Assembly (NCBI RefSeq): GCF_021491375.1
Contig: NZ_JAKEVY010000001.1
Location: forward strand, 124,001-188,000
DNA: 64,000 bases
DNA from: Flavihumibacter fluminis
GTDB lineage: Bacteria > Bacteroidota > Bacteroidia > Chitinophagales > Chitinophagaceae
Direction: 5' to 3'
Shown: positions 53,612-62,443 of the stretch, piece after piece
How positions within the stretch are numbered: position 1 is the stretch's first letter
How the letters are laid out: every line of letters begins with the position of its first letter
Notes under the pieces: generated by a model
The model's database searches: none
What the model was told of the DNA's origin: nothing
Seen by the model: only the letters and a program-made list of their open reading frames with translations
Program-made: the position numbers and the translations under genes

Positions 53612-54439
53612 TTAATCGTAAGTAAACACCGCTTCCAGTGAACTGTTGTATTGTGGATTTGACGGATAATTGGAATGGGAAGTGATTTTATTGATCCGGC
53701 GGTTTGTGATGTCGCAAACATGTTCCACAATTCTATCGACATAAGCGGCATTGGTACCTGTTTTAATGGTGCGGGTAATTTTAGCCGGATATTTTTTCAG
53801 GCTGCTGAAAACCGCCAGGTTATAAAGGGTATAATATTCGTAGAGTCCGACTTCGATGAACAACAGCGGATTAAAATCCGCAGAATCGGAATAACTGTCA
53901 ATGGTATGCGTAATGATGGAATTGCCGGAACTGGTGATTGCTTTACTAAGTTCTCCTGAAGCATTGTATTCATAGGTAGTGGCAGTCTTTAATGTTGAAC
54001 CAGCTTCATTGGAACTATAGTAATTAAGCTTTGACACTTGTCCATTGGCGTTATAGTGATATTCCATTTTATAGGAAGTGGCTGAAACAAAATCGCGGGT
54101 GGTGTTGATGTAATAAGATACGCGATTGCCATCGTAGTGATAGGTGTTTTTATAAAGAGAACGGTTGTCGTACATACCCTTCATCTTTCCTCCCTCCCAT
54201 TCAAAAATGGTGGAACCAACCGAATTCAGCAAGCTGTAATTTATTTGCTTAAGCGAGCTGTCTGCATTGTATTGCAACAGGGCGAGGGTTCCATTGCTCC
54301 ATTGAATGGAACGGACGAGTTCACCGGTATTCGGGATTGGGAAATCCTGGGGTTGTGGTGCAGGAACCGGATCGTCCTTCTGGCAGGCAGAAACGGTGAT
54401 CAGTACAAACAGGCAAAGAAAGAGCGGCAATTTTTTCAT
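53612..54439 (-). CDS. Lipoprotein with YD/RHS-like repeats, 275 aa
   Basis: The lipoprotein signal ends at VSAC (Cys19), followed by a Pro/Asp-rich linker. The rest is beta-rich with YD-repeat-like strands (LLQYNADSSLKQINY, YHYDGNRVSYYI, YHYNANGQVSKLNYY, YEYNASGELSKAI), a pattern common in Bacteroidota surface lipoproteins of unknown role. It lies downstream of and convergent with the AraC gene. A possible -7 box at 54654-54661 would give a leader of about 210 nt. Confidence 0.75.
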   Translation of the reverse strand: MKKLPLFLCLFVLITVSACQKDDPVPAPQPQDFPIPNTGELVRSIQWSNGTLALLQYNADSSLKQINYSLLNSVGSTIFEWEGGKMKGMYDNRSLYKNTYHYDGNRVSYYINTTRDFVSATSYKMEYHYNANGQVSKLNYYSSNEAGSTLKTATTYEYNASGELSKAITSSGNSIITHTIDSYSDSADFNPLLFIEVGLYEYYTLYNLAVFSSLKKYPAKITRTIKTGTNAAYVDRIVEHVCDITNRRINKITSHSNYPSNPQYNSSLEAVFTYD

Positions 54440-55131
54440 AAGAACGGTTTTGTTGGTGAAGTAGTGACCTCCAGGGGTACTAAATCGTTGTACCGGCTTG
54501 GAAGAAAATCGCAGTTACTTATCAAGAGTGGATAACTGCGCTGAGGAGCCTATATAGAATCTTACGCAGCTGTAATTTAATTTCTACAGGAAATGTCAAG
54601 TTTGTCTATTGTCCAGGGTTTGATAAGTAGGGATCTTTGTGGTGTTAGCAGCTCAAAAATACACTTCGATCCAATCACCTGAAAAACCCGTATCATCCAA
54701 TTATCCAGGTTGAAATAACCAGGTCCGACTCTCATGAAACAGAAACCGGAAATCAAAAATTTGTCGGTAGAATTGGTTTAATGGTAGGTTAATGAGGCAA
54801 AGGGTGCGAAACTTGTTGAAAGGAACAGGTTTTGCGCCCATTTGTTTTTTTGGCAATTCATACCATTCAGGTACTTTTCATCGTCCATTCGGGTACTTTG
54901 GTCTATCTATTCAGTCAACAAGTATCGTTCGGGCACTACTGTTTGACCACTCCTGGACTATTATTGAACCGTCAGTGAATCGTTCATGAACCGTTTGGGA
55001 GATAATTTGAGAAGTTGTTAATGCTTCCTGAAAGAATGATAGAAGCAAAGTGAGTTGAAGTTGAAAGTACAAAAAATAGCTGGAATAAAAATATTCGTTT
55101 GATACTGAAGAACTCAATTAAGTATGGTAGA
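54440..55131. other. 690-bp gene-free region between lipoprotein and hicB
   Basis: No coding region of convincing quality is present on either strand. The left part (54440-54860) has a possible minus-strand TATTTTTG box at 54654-54661 and nothing else clear. The middle (54861-55010) holds seven phased direct repeats (listed separately). To the right, a TAATTTG box (55003-55009) lies on the plus strand with only a 10-codon frame behind it (55021 onward). Confidence 0.6.
54861..55010 (+). promoter_or_regulatory. Array of seven 22-bp-phased direct repeats resembling LytTR-regulator sites
   Basis: Units of the type ACCATTCAGG recur with cores beginning at 54865, 54887, 54909, 54927, 54949, 54971 and 54993. 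All steps are 22 bp except the third to fourth, which is 18 bp. The cores read ATTCAG, ATTCGG, ATTCAG, GTTCGG, ACTCCT, GTCAGT and GTTTGG, nearly all preceded by ACC, TCC, TCT or ATC. An extra ATCGTTCAT sits halfway at 54982. Two-turn phasing and the ACC[AG]TTC word fit sites of LytTR-domain response regulators. Confidence 0.55.
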
Positions 55132-55494
55132 TCAATTTGCCGTATTTATTGATTTTGTCTGTGTAGAAACCATATTAGCAATCGCTTGTTTAACAAAATC
55201 ATTAAGAGACATTTTCTTTATTGAGGCATAGAGTGCAGCCTGCCGATGTAATTCGGAAGGAATTCGAATATTAAATGTGCCTTTGTAAGCTTTTTCGGGT
55301 TCTTTCCCTAATTCTTGGCAAGTTTGGAGATAGTCATTTACGGCTTCCTGAAATGCTTTTTTCAATTCTTTTACCGTATGACCTTCAAAGTTTACAAGGT
55401 CATTGATACCCAGCAATTTTCCAAAGAAGACTTCATCTTCACTGCTAAAGTGCACTTCTGCGAAATATCCTTTATATTCTAAGATATCATTCAT
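55132..55494 (-). CDS. hicB: HicB family antitoxin
   Basis: This 120-residue antitoxin has the partially degraded RNase-H-like HicB fold (about 1-70: YFAEVHFSSEDEVFFGKLLGI, FEGHTVKELKKAFQEAVNDYL) and a C-terminal ribbon-helix-helix DNA-binding part (GTFNIRIPSELHRQAALYASIKKMSLNDFVKQAI). It neutralises HicA and represses the operon. The start overlaps the hicA 3' end by 8 bp. Confidence 0.92.
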   Translation of the reverse strand: MNDILEYKGYFAEVHFSSEDEVFFGKLLGINDLVNFEGHTVKELKKAFQEAVNDYLQTCQELGKEPEKAYKGTFNIRIPSELHRQAALYASIKKMSLNDFVKQAIANMVSTQTKSINTAN

Positions 55495-55750
55495 CTTTTA
55501 AATGCCCTCTTTCTTTTAATGTTGAAATAACCTGATCTATTGCATAACGTTTTAAAATATTACCAGGATGAGGTTTATGCAGGTTAATAATTTGATTCTC
55601 TTTGTCTGCATATTTCCTTCTTGATCCACCTGTTTTTCCATACTTCATTTCAAAATATCCAAAATGATTTAATATTCTAATGAGTTCATCCCATGTAAAA
55701 TCAGCTGGCCTGGATAATAACCGTTCTAATAATTTCCCAATTTTTGACAT
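55487..55750 (-). CDS. hicA: HicA family mRNA interferase toxin
   Basis: This 87-residue double-stranded-RNA-binding-like fold has LIRILNHFGYFEMKYGKTGGSRRKY and IINLHKPHPGNILKRYAIDQVI. The His of the common GSH motif is Arg here (GSRRKY), as in the subgroup that instead carries LHKPHP. HicA cleaves mRNA when free of HicB. Its base composition is more AT-rich than the core genes, consistent with horizontal gain. Confidence 0.88.
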   Translation of the reverse strand: MSKIGKLLERLLSRPADFTWDELIRILNHFGYFEMKYGKTGGSRRKYADKENQIINLHKPHPGNILKRYAIDQVISTLKERGHLKDE

Positions 55751-55820
55751 CGAAACGAGTTAAAAATGTTTTTTTCATAGTGTTAATGTGGCAATTTATT
55801 AGTGATCTTAACTGATTGTG

Positions 55821-55841
55821 TGCAACTGAAATATAGTTGCA
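55821..55841. promoter_or_regulatory. 7-7-7 perfect inverted repeat, candidate HicB operator
   Basis: TGCAACT and AGTTGCA are separated by seven bases. The repeat lies between hicA and the possible minus-strand -7 box at 55867-55874, so a ribbon-helix-helix antitoxin bound here could block transcription. Confidence 0.5.
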
Positions 55842-55866
55842 AATTAGTCCATTTTCATGTTCTTTC

Positions 55867-55874
55867 AAAAATAT
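55867..55874 (-). promoter_or_regulatory. Possible hicAB promoter -7 box (TATTTTTG)
   Basis: It fits TAnnTTTG on the minus strand, about 115 bp upstream of the hicA ATG. The distance is long, so the assignment is tentative. Confidence 0.4.
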
Positions 55875-55909
55875 TTCCCAAATCCTGAAATAATAAAAAT
55901 GTTTGTTTT

Positions 55910-56263
55910 ATGAGCAAAGTCAGAGTAGCCGCTTTTTCCATTTCATTGGATGGATTTGGAGCAGGCCCCAATCAAAGTATACAACAACCTTTAGGTGTGA
56001 GGGGTGAAGAATTGCACAAATGGGTATTTCCAACCAGGAGATTTCAGCGGATGATGGGCAAGGCTGATGGTACGCTGGGCATCGACAACGATTTTGCTGA
56101 ACGGTCCTTTGAAAATATCGGAGCCTGGATACTGGGCAGAAATATGTTCGGACCTGTTCGTGGTCCCTGGCCAGATGAAGAATGGAAAGGCTGGTGGGGA
56201 GAAGAACTGCACTATCAGGTGGCGATTATAACTAAAACTACTATATTTGTTAGCGAATACTAA
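55910..56263 (+). pseudogene. 3'-truncated dihydrofolate reductase/RibD-C family gene
   Basis: The first about 104 residues match the N-terminal half of the dihydrofolate-reductase-like (RibD C-terminal) family found widely in bacteria: ISLDGFGAGPNQSI, LHKWVFPTRRFQRMM, ERSFENIGAWILGRNMFGPVRGPWP and WKGWWGEE. Full members are about 190-210 residues and continue with PVFVLTHH. Here similarity stops near 56220 and the frame ends after 13 unrelated residues, so the C-terminal NADPH/substrate half is missing. The tetR operator starts right behind the break. Confidence 0.75.
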
Positions 56264-56277
56264 CTAACTAAATATAG
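56241..56277. promoter_or_regulatory. 37-bp imperfect inverted repeat over the tetR promoter
   Basis: CTATATTT-GTTAG on the left is mirrored by CTAAC-T-AAATATAG on the right, with a single-base offset. The left arm contains the -7 box, so a bound TetR dimer would block its own operon. Confidence 0.65.
56242..56249 (+). promoter_or_regulatory. tetR-efflux operon promoter -7 box (TATATTTG)
   Basis: An exact TAnnTTTG box, 39 bp upstream of the tetR ATG and inside the left arm of the inverted repeat. Confidence 0.65.
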
Positions 56278-56288
56278 AATCTAGATAA

Positions 56289-56885
56289 ATGACGAAATAT
56301 TCAACCAGGCAGATTGAGATCATGGAAGCTGCAACGGAGCGGATTGATAAATATGGTATCCAAAACCTGACCATTAAAACGCTGGCAGCTGATATTGGCT
56401 TATCGGAACCTGCTTTATACCGACATTTTAATAGTAAAAACGATATTTTACTGAGTATTCTTGATTACTTTATAACGGAAATAAAAAAGAGGAATACTGA
56501 AGTTTCCTTTAAATCAGGCAAAACAGCGCGAGCAGAACTAACCGCCATTTTGAAAGTGCTATTAAAATTACTTATCAGTAAGCCTGCCATTGCAAGTGTA
56601 ATATTTGCGGAATCAATTTTTCACTTTGATACCCAGCTAACCCAAAAAATTAAAGAGATCGTTGACCTGATGCACAAATTGGTGGGAGAAAACATCAATA
56701 GGGGGCAACAGAATGGTCAATATTCCAAAATTTGTACAGCTTCCATCCTGACTACGCTATTATTGGGAGGGATTCGTATGACAGTTTTGAAATGGAAATT
56801 ATCAGGACACCAATCCAATCTGCTGAAAGATGGACTGGCAGTGCTGGATGGTATGTTTAAAATGATTGTAATTAAAGAAAAATAA
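56289..56885 (+). CDS. TetR family repressor of the efflux operon
   Basis: This 198-residue protein has an N-terminal helix-turn-helix (IKTLAADIGLSEPALYRHFNSKNDILLSIL) and a helical ligand-binding domain. It is the first gene of an operon with tolC-, hlyD- and RND-type genes, and its promoter lies in a long inverted repeat, so autorepression released by a pump substrate is the likely mode. The ligand is unknown. Confidence 0.92.
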   Translation: MTKYSTRQIEIMEAATERIDKYGIQNLTIKTLAADIGLSEPALYRHFNSKNDILLSILDYFITEIKKRNTEVSFKSGKTARAELTAILKVLLKLLISKPAIASVIFAESIFHFDTQLTQKIKEIVDLMHKLVGENINRGQQNGQYSKICTASILTTLLLGGIRMTVLKWKLSGHQSNLLKDGLAVLDGMFKMIVIKEK

Positions 56886-56898
56886 AATTTTTTGCATC

Positions 56899-58224
56899 AT
56901 GAAGTTAGTGAACACTCACAAACTATTGCTGTTTCTGCTGTTACAAGTAGTTAGCATGGTTGCCTTGGCGCAACCAAAATGGAGTCTACAGCAGTGTTTG
57001 GACACCGCCTTGATTCTGAACAAACAACTCCGGATGGCGAAAAACAATGTTGCGCAAAGAGAGCAATTGCTGAAGGAAGCAAAAGCACAACTACTTCCAA
57101 AGCTAAGCCTCAATGCCGATTACCGGTATTACATGGACTTACCCACCCAGTTGCTTCCCCTGAATATTTTTAATCCCCAGGTGCCTGCCGGAGAATTCAA
57201 AGAAGCCCAATTTGGAGTACCCCATACCATCAATGCAAACCTGCAGTTACAACTGCCCCTGTATTCACCTCAAGCTTACGGGGCGATTAAACAGGCTGGT
57301 TTATTTACAGAACTGGCTGATCTGCAGGTGTTAAAATCCGAAGAACAGCTTTTATATGAAATAACCGGACTTTACTACAATGCACAAATTTTGCAGCACC
57401 AATTACTTTTTCTCGATAGCAACCTGCTTAATTCTTCCAAATTGATTCAGAACATAACCCTCCTCAAAGAACAGTTATTGGCAACCGGAACAGATTTGCG
57501 GAAGGTATATTTACAGAATACGCAACTTCAAACACAACGCGAATTAATTCAGGCAAAATTGTTCCAGGTACTGGAATACTTAAAATTGTCGATAGGTATT
57601 CCAGAGGACATCTCATTTAGGGTTGATCCTATTCAGGAGCCTGTACCTGCACCTGCATATGATGTGCAGATTCCACTCGATGTTCAAATCATTCAACAGG
57701 AAAAAAAACTGCTTGAAATGGAGCTCAACACCTTACATAGGTCTGGAAAACTCCCAAGTGTCAACTTCCAGGCTTTCTATGGCAGTACCGGATTTGGTTA
57801 CCATCAGCAACCCTCCCCTTTTCTCAAATTCTATCCGCTTGGATATGCCGGGATTCAGTTCAGCTATCCCATTTTTAATGGAACCATTACTAAAAGAAAA
57901 ATCACAAAAAAACAATTGGAGATTAGCAATAACCAACTGCAGGAACAATTCCTTACTGATAAAATGCAAGCAGAACTAAAAAATACCAACAGACAAAAAC
58001 AAGTGCTGCAAAAAGCAATAATGACCAGTCGCGAGCAACTGGATCTGGCGAAAGCTATCTATGACCAAACCTTATTACAGCACAAACAGGGGCTTGCGAA
58101 TCTGACGGATATTCTCCTGGCTGATAATGCGGTCCGGGATGCTCAGCAACAGCTACTTACTTCCTGGATTGACTTATTGAAAGCGGACCTGGAATTGAAA
58201 AAAATAACCTCCAATTTGAACTAA
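56899..58224 (+). CDS. TolC family outer-membrane efflux protein
   Basis: A signal peptide (about 1-24, ending LAQ) is followed by the TolC pattern of two repeats of long coiled-coil helices, with WSLQQCLDTALILNKQLRMAKN at the start and EQLDLAKAIYDQTLLQHKQGLANLTDILLADNAVRDAQQQLL near the end. The 441-residue length is normal. It forms the outer-membrane channel of the RND pump encoded downstream. Confidence 0.92.
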   Translation: MKLVNTHKLLLFLLLQVVSMVALAQPKWSLQQCLDTALILNKQLRMAKNNVAQREQLLKEAKAQLLPKLSLNADYRYYMDLPTQLLPLNIFNPQVPAGEFKEAQFGVPHTINANLQLQLPLYSPQAYGAIKQAGLFTELADLQVLKSEEQLLYEITGLYYNAQILQHQLLFLDSNLLNSSKLIQNITLLKEQLLATGTDLRKVYLQNTQLQTQRELIQAKLFQVLEYLKLSIGIPEDISFRVDPIQEPVPAPAYDVQIPLDVQIIQQEKKLLEMELNTLHRSGKLPSVNFQAFYGSTGFGYHQQPSPFLKFYPLGYAGIQFSYPIFNGTITKRKITKKQLEISNNQLQEQFLTDKMQAELKNTNRQKQVLQKAIMTSREQLDLAKAIYDQTLLQHKQGLANLTDILLADNAVRDAQQQLLTSWIDLLKADLELKKITSNLN

Positions 58225-58242
58225 TTACACCCACTTACTTAA

Positions 58243-59307
58243 ATGATCAATATGAAACGTACTAAACTGCTGGTGCTACTTTCAATAGTAATTATAGTTG
58301 CGCTGGTAATATTCAAACTAAGAACGAATAAGCAGGTGGCTGAAAGCAAGGTTTATACCTATGATAAGGATAAACCGATACTGGTAGAAACTGATACCAT
58401 TCAACAAGTTGAAAGACTGTCCACAAAAATTTTTCCGGGCAGTTTTGAGCCCGAAAAAGAAAGTCGGATTAGTTCGGATGTTCCAGGTAAAATTGTAGCT
58501 GTTTGGGCAGATCAGGGTTCCTTCGTAACAAAAGGGCAACCCTTGGTTCAGTTGGATACTACTCTCTTGTCCTTGCAATTAAAATCAGTTGAAGTTCAGT
58601 TGGGAGGATTGCAAGCAGATGTAAATCGCTATACCATATTAACGAAAGCAGATGCTGTTCAGGGCATTCAACTCGAAAAGGCAAGCCTGGGACTGGCAGC
58701 AGCCAAAGTTCAGCAGGCAACCATAATGGCCCAAATTGAAAAAGCTACTGTCAGGGCTCCTTTCAGTGGAGTTATTACTGCCAAGTTAACAGAAGCCGGG
58801 GCTTATGCAGCACCTGGTGTTCCGCTTATGCAGCTCACGGATCTAAAGCAGTTAAGGTTTACCCTGAATGTTTCAGAACAGGATTTGCCAGAATTCAGTA
58901 TCGGTAGATCCTATCGAATTACTGCTGATGTTTTTCCTGATTTACCCTTGATCGGAAGGATCCTTCTGATTGGCAGCAAAGCCAGTCAGGGTAATAGCTT
59001 CCCCATCCAGCTCGCGGTTTCCAATTCACCTGAGTTGAACCTGAAATCAGGTATGTTCGGAAAAGTACATATTGATAAAGTTGCTACGGAAAAGCAGATT
59101 TATATACCCAGTGCTGCCATTCAGGGAACTGCTGATTCTGCACGCGTTTTTGTAGTTAAAAATGGAAAAGCAGTGAGCAAACCTGTATCGGTAGGTGGCA
59201 TTACTGAAAACCAAACTATTGTAACAGCGGGCCTGGAAGAAGGCGAGATCATAATCACCAGTGGCTTTATCAACCTGGTTGAAAATGCAACCATTCAAAT
59301 CAAATAA
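58243..59307 (+). CDS. RND efflux periplasmic adaptor (membrane-fusion protein)
   Basis: This 354-residue adaptor has one N-terminal membrane anchor (LLVLLSIVIIVALVIF), a barrel-sandwich/lipoyl-like domain split by a hairpin (VPGKIVAVWADQGSFVTKGQPLVQLD ... ATVRAPFSGVITAKLTEAGAYAAPGVPLMQL), then beta-barrel and membrane-proximal domains. A second ATG at 58252 is an equally possible start. It links the RND pump to the TolC channel. Confidence 0.92.
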   Translation: MINMKRTKLLVLLSIVIIVALVIFKLRTNKQVAESKVYTYDKDKPILVETDTIQQVERLSTKIFPGSFEPEKESRISSDVPGKIVAVWADQGSFVTKGQPLVQLDTTLLSLQLKSVEVQLGGLQADVNRYTILTKADAVQGIQLEKASLGLAAAKVQQATIMAQIEKATVRAPFSGVITAKLTEAGAYAAPGVPLMQLTDLKQLRFTLNVSEQDLPEFSIGRSYRITADVFPDLPLIGRILLIGSKASQGNSFPIQLAVSNSPELNLKSGMFGKVHIDKVATEKQIYIPSAAIQGTADSARVFVVKNGKAVSKPVSVGGITENQTIVTAGLEEGEIIITSGFINLVENATIQIK

Positions 59308-59318
59308 AGCAAAGAATC

Positions 59319-62300
59319 ATGAATATTACGGAGTTATCCATCAGGCGTCCTTCGCTGATTATTGTATTATTCAGCGTGCTTGCCTTATTGGGGTTTATCG
59401 GATATAAAAACCTGGCATATGAACTAATGCCAGATTTTAATCAACCTGTTGTTGTTATCAAAACTGCTTATCCGGGAGCAGAGCCTTCCGAAGTAGAGAC
59501 TTCAGTATCCCGAAAAATTGAAGATGCACTTTCCAACCTGGAAGGTGTGGACTACCTCGTTACGAAATCATTGCCAAATGCTTCCATTGTTATTGCCAAT
59601 CTGGAATATGGAACCGATTTGGATCAAACCATGCAGGATGCGCAGCGCTACATTGATAATATTCGAAAGGAGTTGCCGGAAGATGTAGAAACACCTGTGA
59701 TGAGCAAAGTATCTCCTAATGATTTGCCTATTATTTCCATTAATGCAACCAGTGACCTGGAGGCAACGGATTTTTACCAACTCATGAAAGATGATTTTTT
59801 ACCACAGCTTCAGCAATTAAAAGGAGTTGCTGAAATAACGCTGTTGGGTGGAGAGGAAAGAGAAATACAGGTAAAAGCTGATAAGGACAAACTGAGGTTA
59901 CACAATATTTCATTGTACCAGTTGGTAGAAGCCATTAAGCGTTCTGGCCTGGATTTGCCAGCGGGACTGGTTAAAACGGATAAAGAGAGCAACGCGGTTC
60001 GGTTGGTTGGGAAATATACTCAGTTGGAGGATATCAGGATGGTTCAGGTTGCCATGCCGAAACCTGGAAATCCGGTTTATGTAAAAGACCTGGCTATCGT
60101 TGCTGCGGGAGTAAAAGAAAAAACATCTGTTAGCCGGTACAATGGAAAGGATGGTATTGGACTTTTATTGAAAAAGCAGGGGGATGCCAATTCCGTAAAT
60201 GTATCAAAGCTCGTACGTGAAAAGCTTATCCAAATTGAAAACCAGAATCAGGCGGCTGGTGTACACTTTATCATTGCAGATGACAGTACAGATAATACAC
60301 TTGCAGCTGTTGACTCGGTGCTTGTGGACCTCTTACTGGCAGTGTTGCTGGTGGCACTGGTGATGTTGTTATTTCTCCGCAGTTTCAGAAATGCACTAAT
60401 TGTACTCGTAGCCATTCCCACTTCCCTGATCACCGCGTTTGCCATCATGTGGCTCTTGGGCTATACGCTTAACCTGATGACATTATTGGCAATGAGTCTG
60501 ATCATTGGGATTCTGGTGGATGATGCTACCGTTGTTTTAGAAAATATCCAGCGCCACCTGGATATGGGAAAAGAAAAAAGAACGGCCTCTCTGGATGGCA
60601 GGATGGAAATTGGCTTCTCTGCATTGTCCATTACGCTTGTTGATGTTGTGGTTTTTTTCCCTATCCTTTTTTTACAGGTATTTGTAGCGGATATGTTGAA
60701 ACAATTTTCTGTAGTAGTGATAACCTCTACGCTTACCAGTTTGCTGGTAGGATTCACACTTACCCCCTGGCTGGCCTCGAGGTTTGGGAAAAAGGAAGAG
60801 CTGTCACCTACCAATTTATTCAATCGCTTCCTGATGTCATTTGAACACCAACTGAACCGGTTTATTGAATGGTATGGTAAGGCATTAAATTGGGTACTAG
60901 GGCATAAAATAATATTTACCCTAATCGTGTTGTTGTTGCTGGTAGGTACTGCCGGTATGATGAAGCAAGGTATCATAGGGAAAGAATTAATCGCGACTGG
61001 TGATCAGGGTAAATTTCGCCTGTCACTTGAATTCGACAAATCCACTGCAATTGAACAAACCAACCTGGTAGCGCTGAAAATTGAAAATGAGATTCTAAAG
61101 CAACCAGAAATAGCCAACCTATTTAGCAATGTAGGAGGGCCTAGTACCGGGATAGGTAGTTTGGGTGTTGGTGCTTCTTATGAAGCTGAATTTACCATTC
61201 AATTAAAGCCCAAAAAAGAAATCGGGGGAATTTCAACAGAAAATTTCATGCGAAGCCTGCGGGAAAAATTGCAGTTGGCTTATCCCGGTGTCAATTTTTC
61301 TATTGCTGCTTTGGGATTGATACCCCGAACTGCCCCCATTGAAATCATGTTGAGTGGTAGTTCGGCTGAACAGGTGATGCACACAGCCGGTAATTTAAAA
61401 ACTGTTATAGAACGTATTCCCGGAGCAGACAATGTTCGTTTATCAGTTGAAAGCGGAAGTCCGGAACTACAGGTAATTCCGGATGCAGACAAAATGCAGC
61501 GACTCGGATTAAACGCTGCCTATGTCGGTATGAACCTTCGTACAGCCTTCAGTGGAAACGATGAGGTTACATTAACTGAAAATGGTACGGAATATCCGGT
61601 ACGCATCTGGCTGGATAATTTCAGTCGCCAGCATGCAGAAGATGTACAGGAGCTAACCATACAGAATCCGGCGGGCATACCTGTTAAAGTCTCCCAGTTT
61701 GCCGGTTTGGAAAGGAGTTTATCAGCCTCCCTGTTGGAAAGAAAAGACAGGCAACCGGCTGTAACACTAACAGCCGATGCCTTAGGGCGCCCTTCCGGAA
61801 CTGTAGCTGATGAAGTTGTAGCGTATATTAAAAACAATCCTCTACCGGCAGGTATACAAATGACCTGGGGAAGTGATATTAAAAGGCAGAATGATAGTTT
61901 TGGGGCCCTTGGATCTGTATTGCTGATTTCATTTTTATTGATTTACCTGATTATGGTAGCACTCTACGACAGCTTTATCTATCCTATGGTAGCACTGTTT
62001 GCAATTCCGGTAGCTGCAATCGGGGCTTTTCTTGCACTGAATTTATCGATGAATCATCTAAGCCTGTTTGCGTTGTTAGGACTCATCATGTTAATGGGAT
62101 TGGTGACCAAAAATTCGATATTGTTAGTGGATTTCACAAATCAGTTAAAAGCAGAAGGGAAATCCTACAGAGATGCAATCTTGTTAAGTGGAAAAGAACG
62201 AATGCGTCCTATTTTAATGACAACTTTATCTATGGCAATTGGTATGTTACCTATTGCAATGGCTAGTGGAACCGCCGCAGAATGGAAAAACGGGTTAGCC

Positions 62301-62432
62301 TGGGTGATCATTGGAGGATTGTTGTCGTCATTGATCTTAACACTTTTCCTGGTACCTATGATGTATTATTTAGTGGACAGGCTGAAGGAAAAAATAACGG
62401 TTAGGACAACCTTAAAAATTGCAAGAAAATAG
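59319..62432 (+). CDS. RND family efflux transporter permease
   Basis: The 1037-residue inner-membrane proton-driven pump has 12 membrane helices in two repeats, each with a large periplasmic loop. The N-terminus MNITELSIRRPSLIIVLFSVLALLG is typical of the AcrB/MexB-related HAE1 group; proton-relay acids are in GILVDDATVVLENIQRHL (helix 4), and a conserved Lys/Ser/Thr region lies in GLVTKNSILLVDF (helix 10). The substrates are unknown (drugs, dyes, lipids or metabolites). It ends 12 bp from the convergent protease gene. Confidence 0.95.
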   Translation: MNITELSIRRPSLIIVLFSVLALLGFIGYKNLAYELMPDFNQPVVVIKTAYPGAEPSEVETSVSRKIEDALSNLEGVDYLVTKSLPNASIVIANLEYGTDLDQTMQDAQRYIDNIRKELPEDVETPVMSKVSPNDLPIISINATSDLEATDFYQLMKDDFLPQLQQLKGVAEITLLGGEEREIQVKADKDKLRLHNISLYQLVEAIKRSGLDLPAGLVKTDKESNAVRLVGKYTQLEDIRMVQVAMPKPGNPVYVKDLAIVAAGVKEKTSVSRYNGKDGIGLLLKKQGDANSVNVSKLVREKLIQIENQNQAAGVHFIIADDSTDNTLAAVDSVLVDLLLAVLLVALVMLLFLRSFRNALIVLVAIPTSLITAFAIMWLLGYTLNLMTLLAMSLIIGILVDDATVVLENIQRHLDMGKEKRTASLDGRMEIGFSALSITLVDVVVFFPILFLQVFVADMLKQFSVVVITSTLTSLLVGFTLTPWLASRFGKKEELSPTNLFNRFLMSFEHQLNRFIEWYGKALNWVLGHKIIFTLIVLLLLVGTAGMMKQGIIGKELIATGDQGKFRLSLEFDKSTAIEQTNLVALKIENEILKQPEIANLFSNVGGPSTGIGSLGVGASYEAEFTIQLKPKKEIGGISTENFMRSLREKLQLAYPGVNFSIAALGLIPRTAPIEIMLSGSSAEQVMHTAGNLKTVIERIPGADNVRLSVESGSPELQVIPDADKMQRLGLNAAYVGMNLRTAFSGNDEVTLTENGTEYPVRIWLDNFSRQHAEDVQELTIQNPAGIPVKVSQFAGLERSLSASLLERKDRQPAVTLTADALGRPSGTVADEVVAYIKNNPLPAGIQMTWGSDIKRQNDSFGALGSVLLISFLLIYLIMVALYDSFIYPMVALFAIPVAAIGAFLALNLSMNHLSLFALLGLIMLMGLVTKNSILLVDFTNQLKAEGKSYRDAILLSGKERMRPILMTTLSMAIGMLPIAMASGTAAEWKNGLAWVIIGGLLSSLILTLFLVPMMYYLVDRLKEKITVRTTLKIARK

Positions 62433-62443
62433 GATATAAAATG

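Noticed and set aside
54792-54989. 65-residue plus-strand frame in the gene-free region
   Set aside because: It crosses the phased repeat array, has no family resemblance and no ribosome-binding or promoter signal; the repeat structure explains the sequence better.
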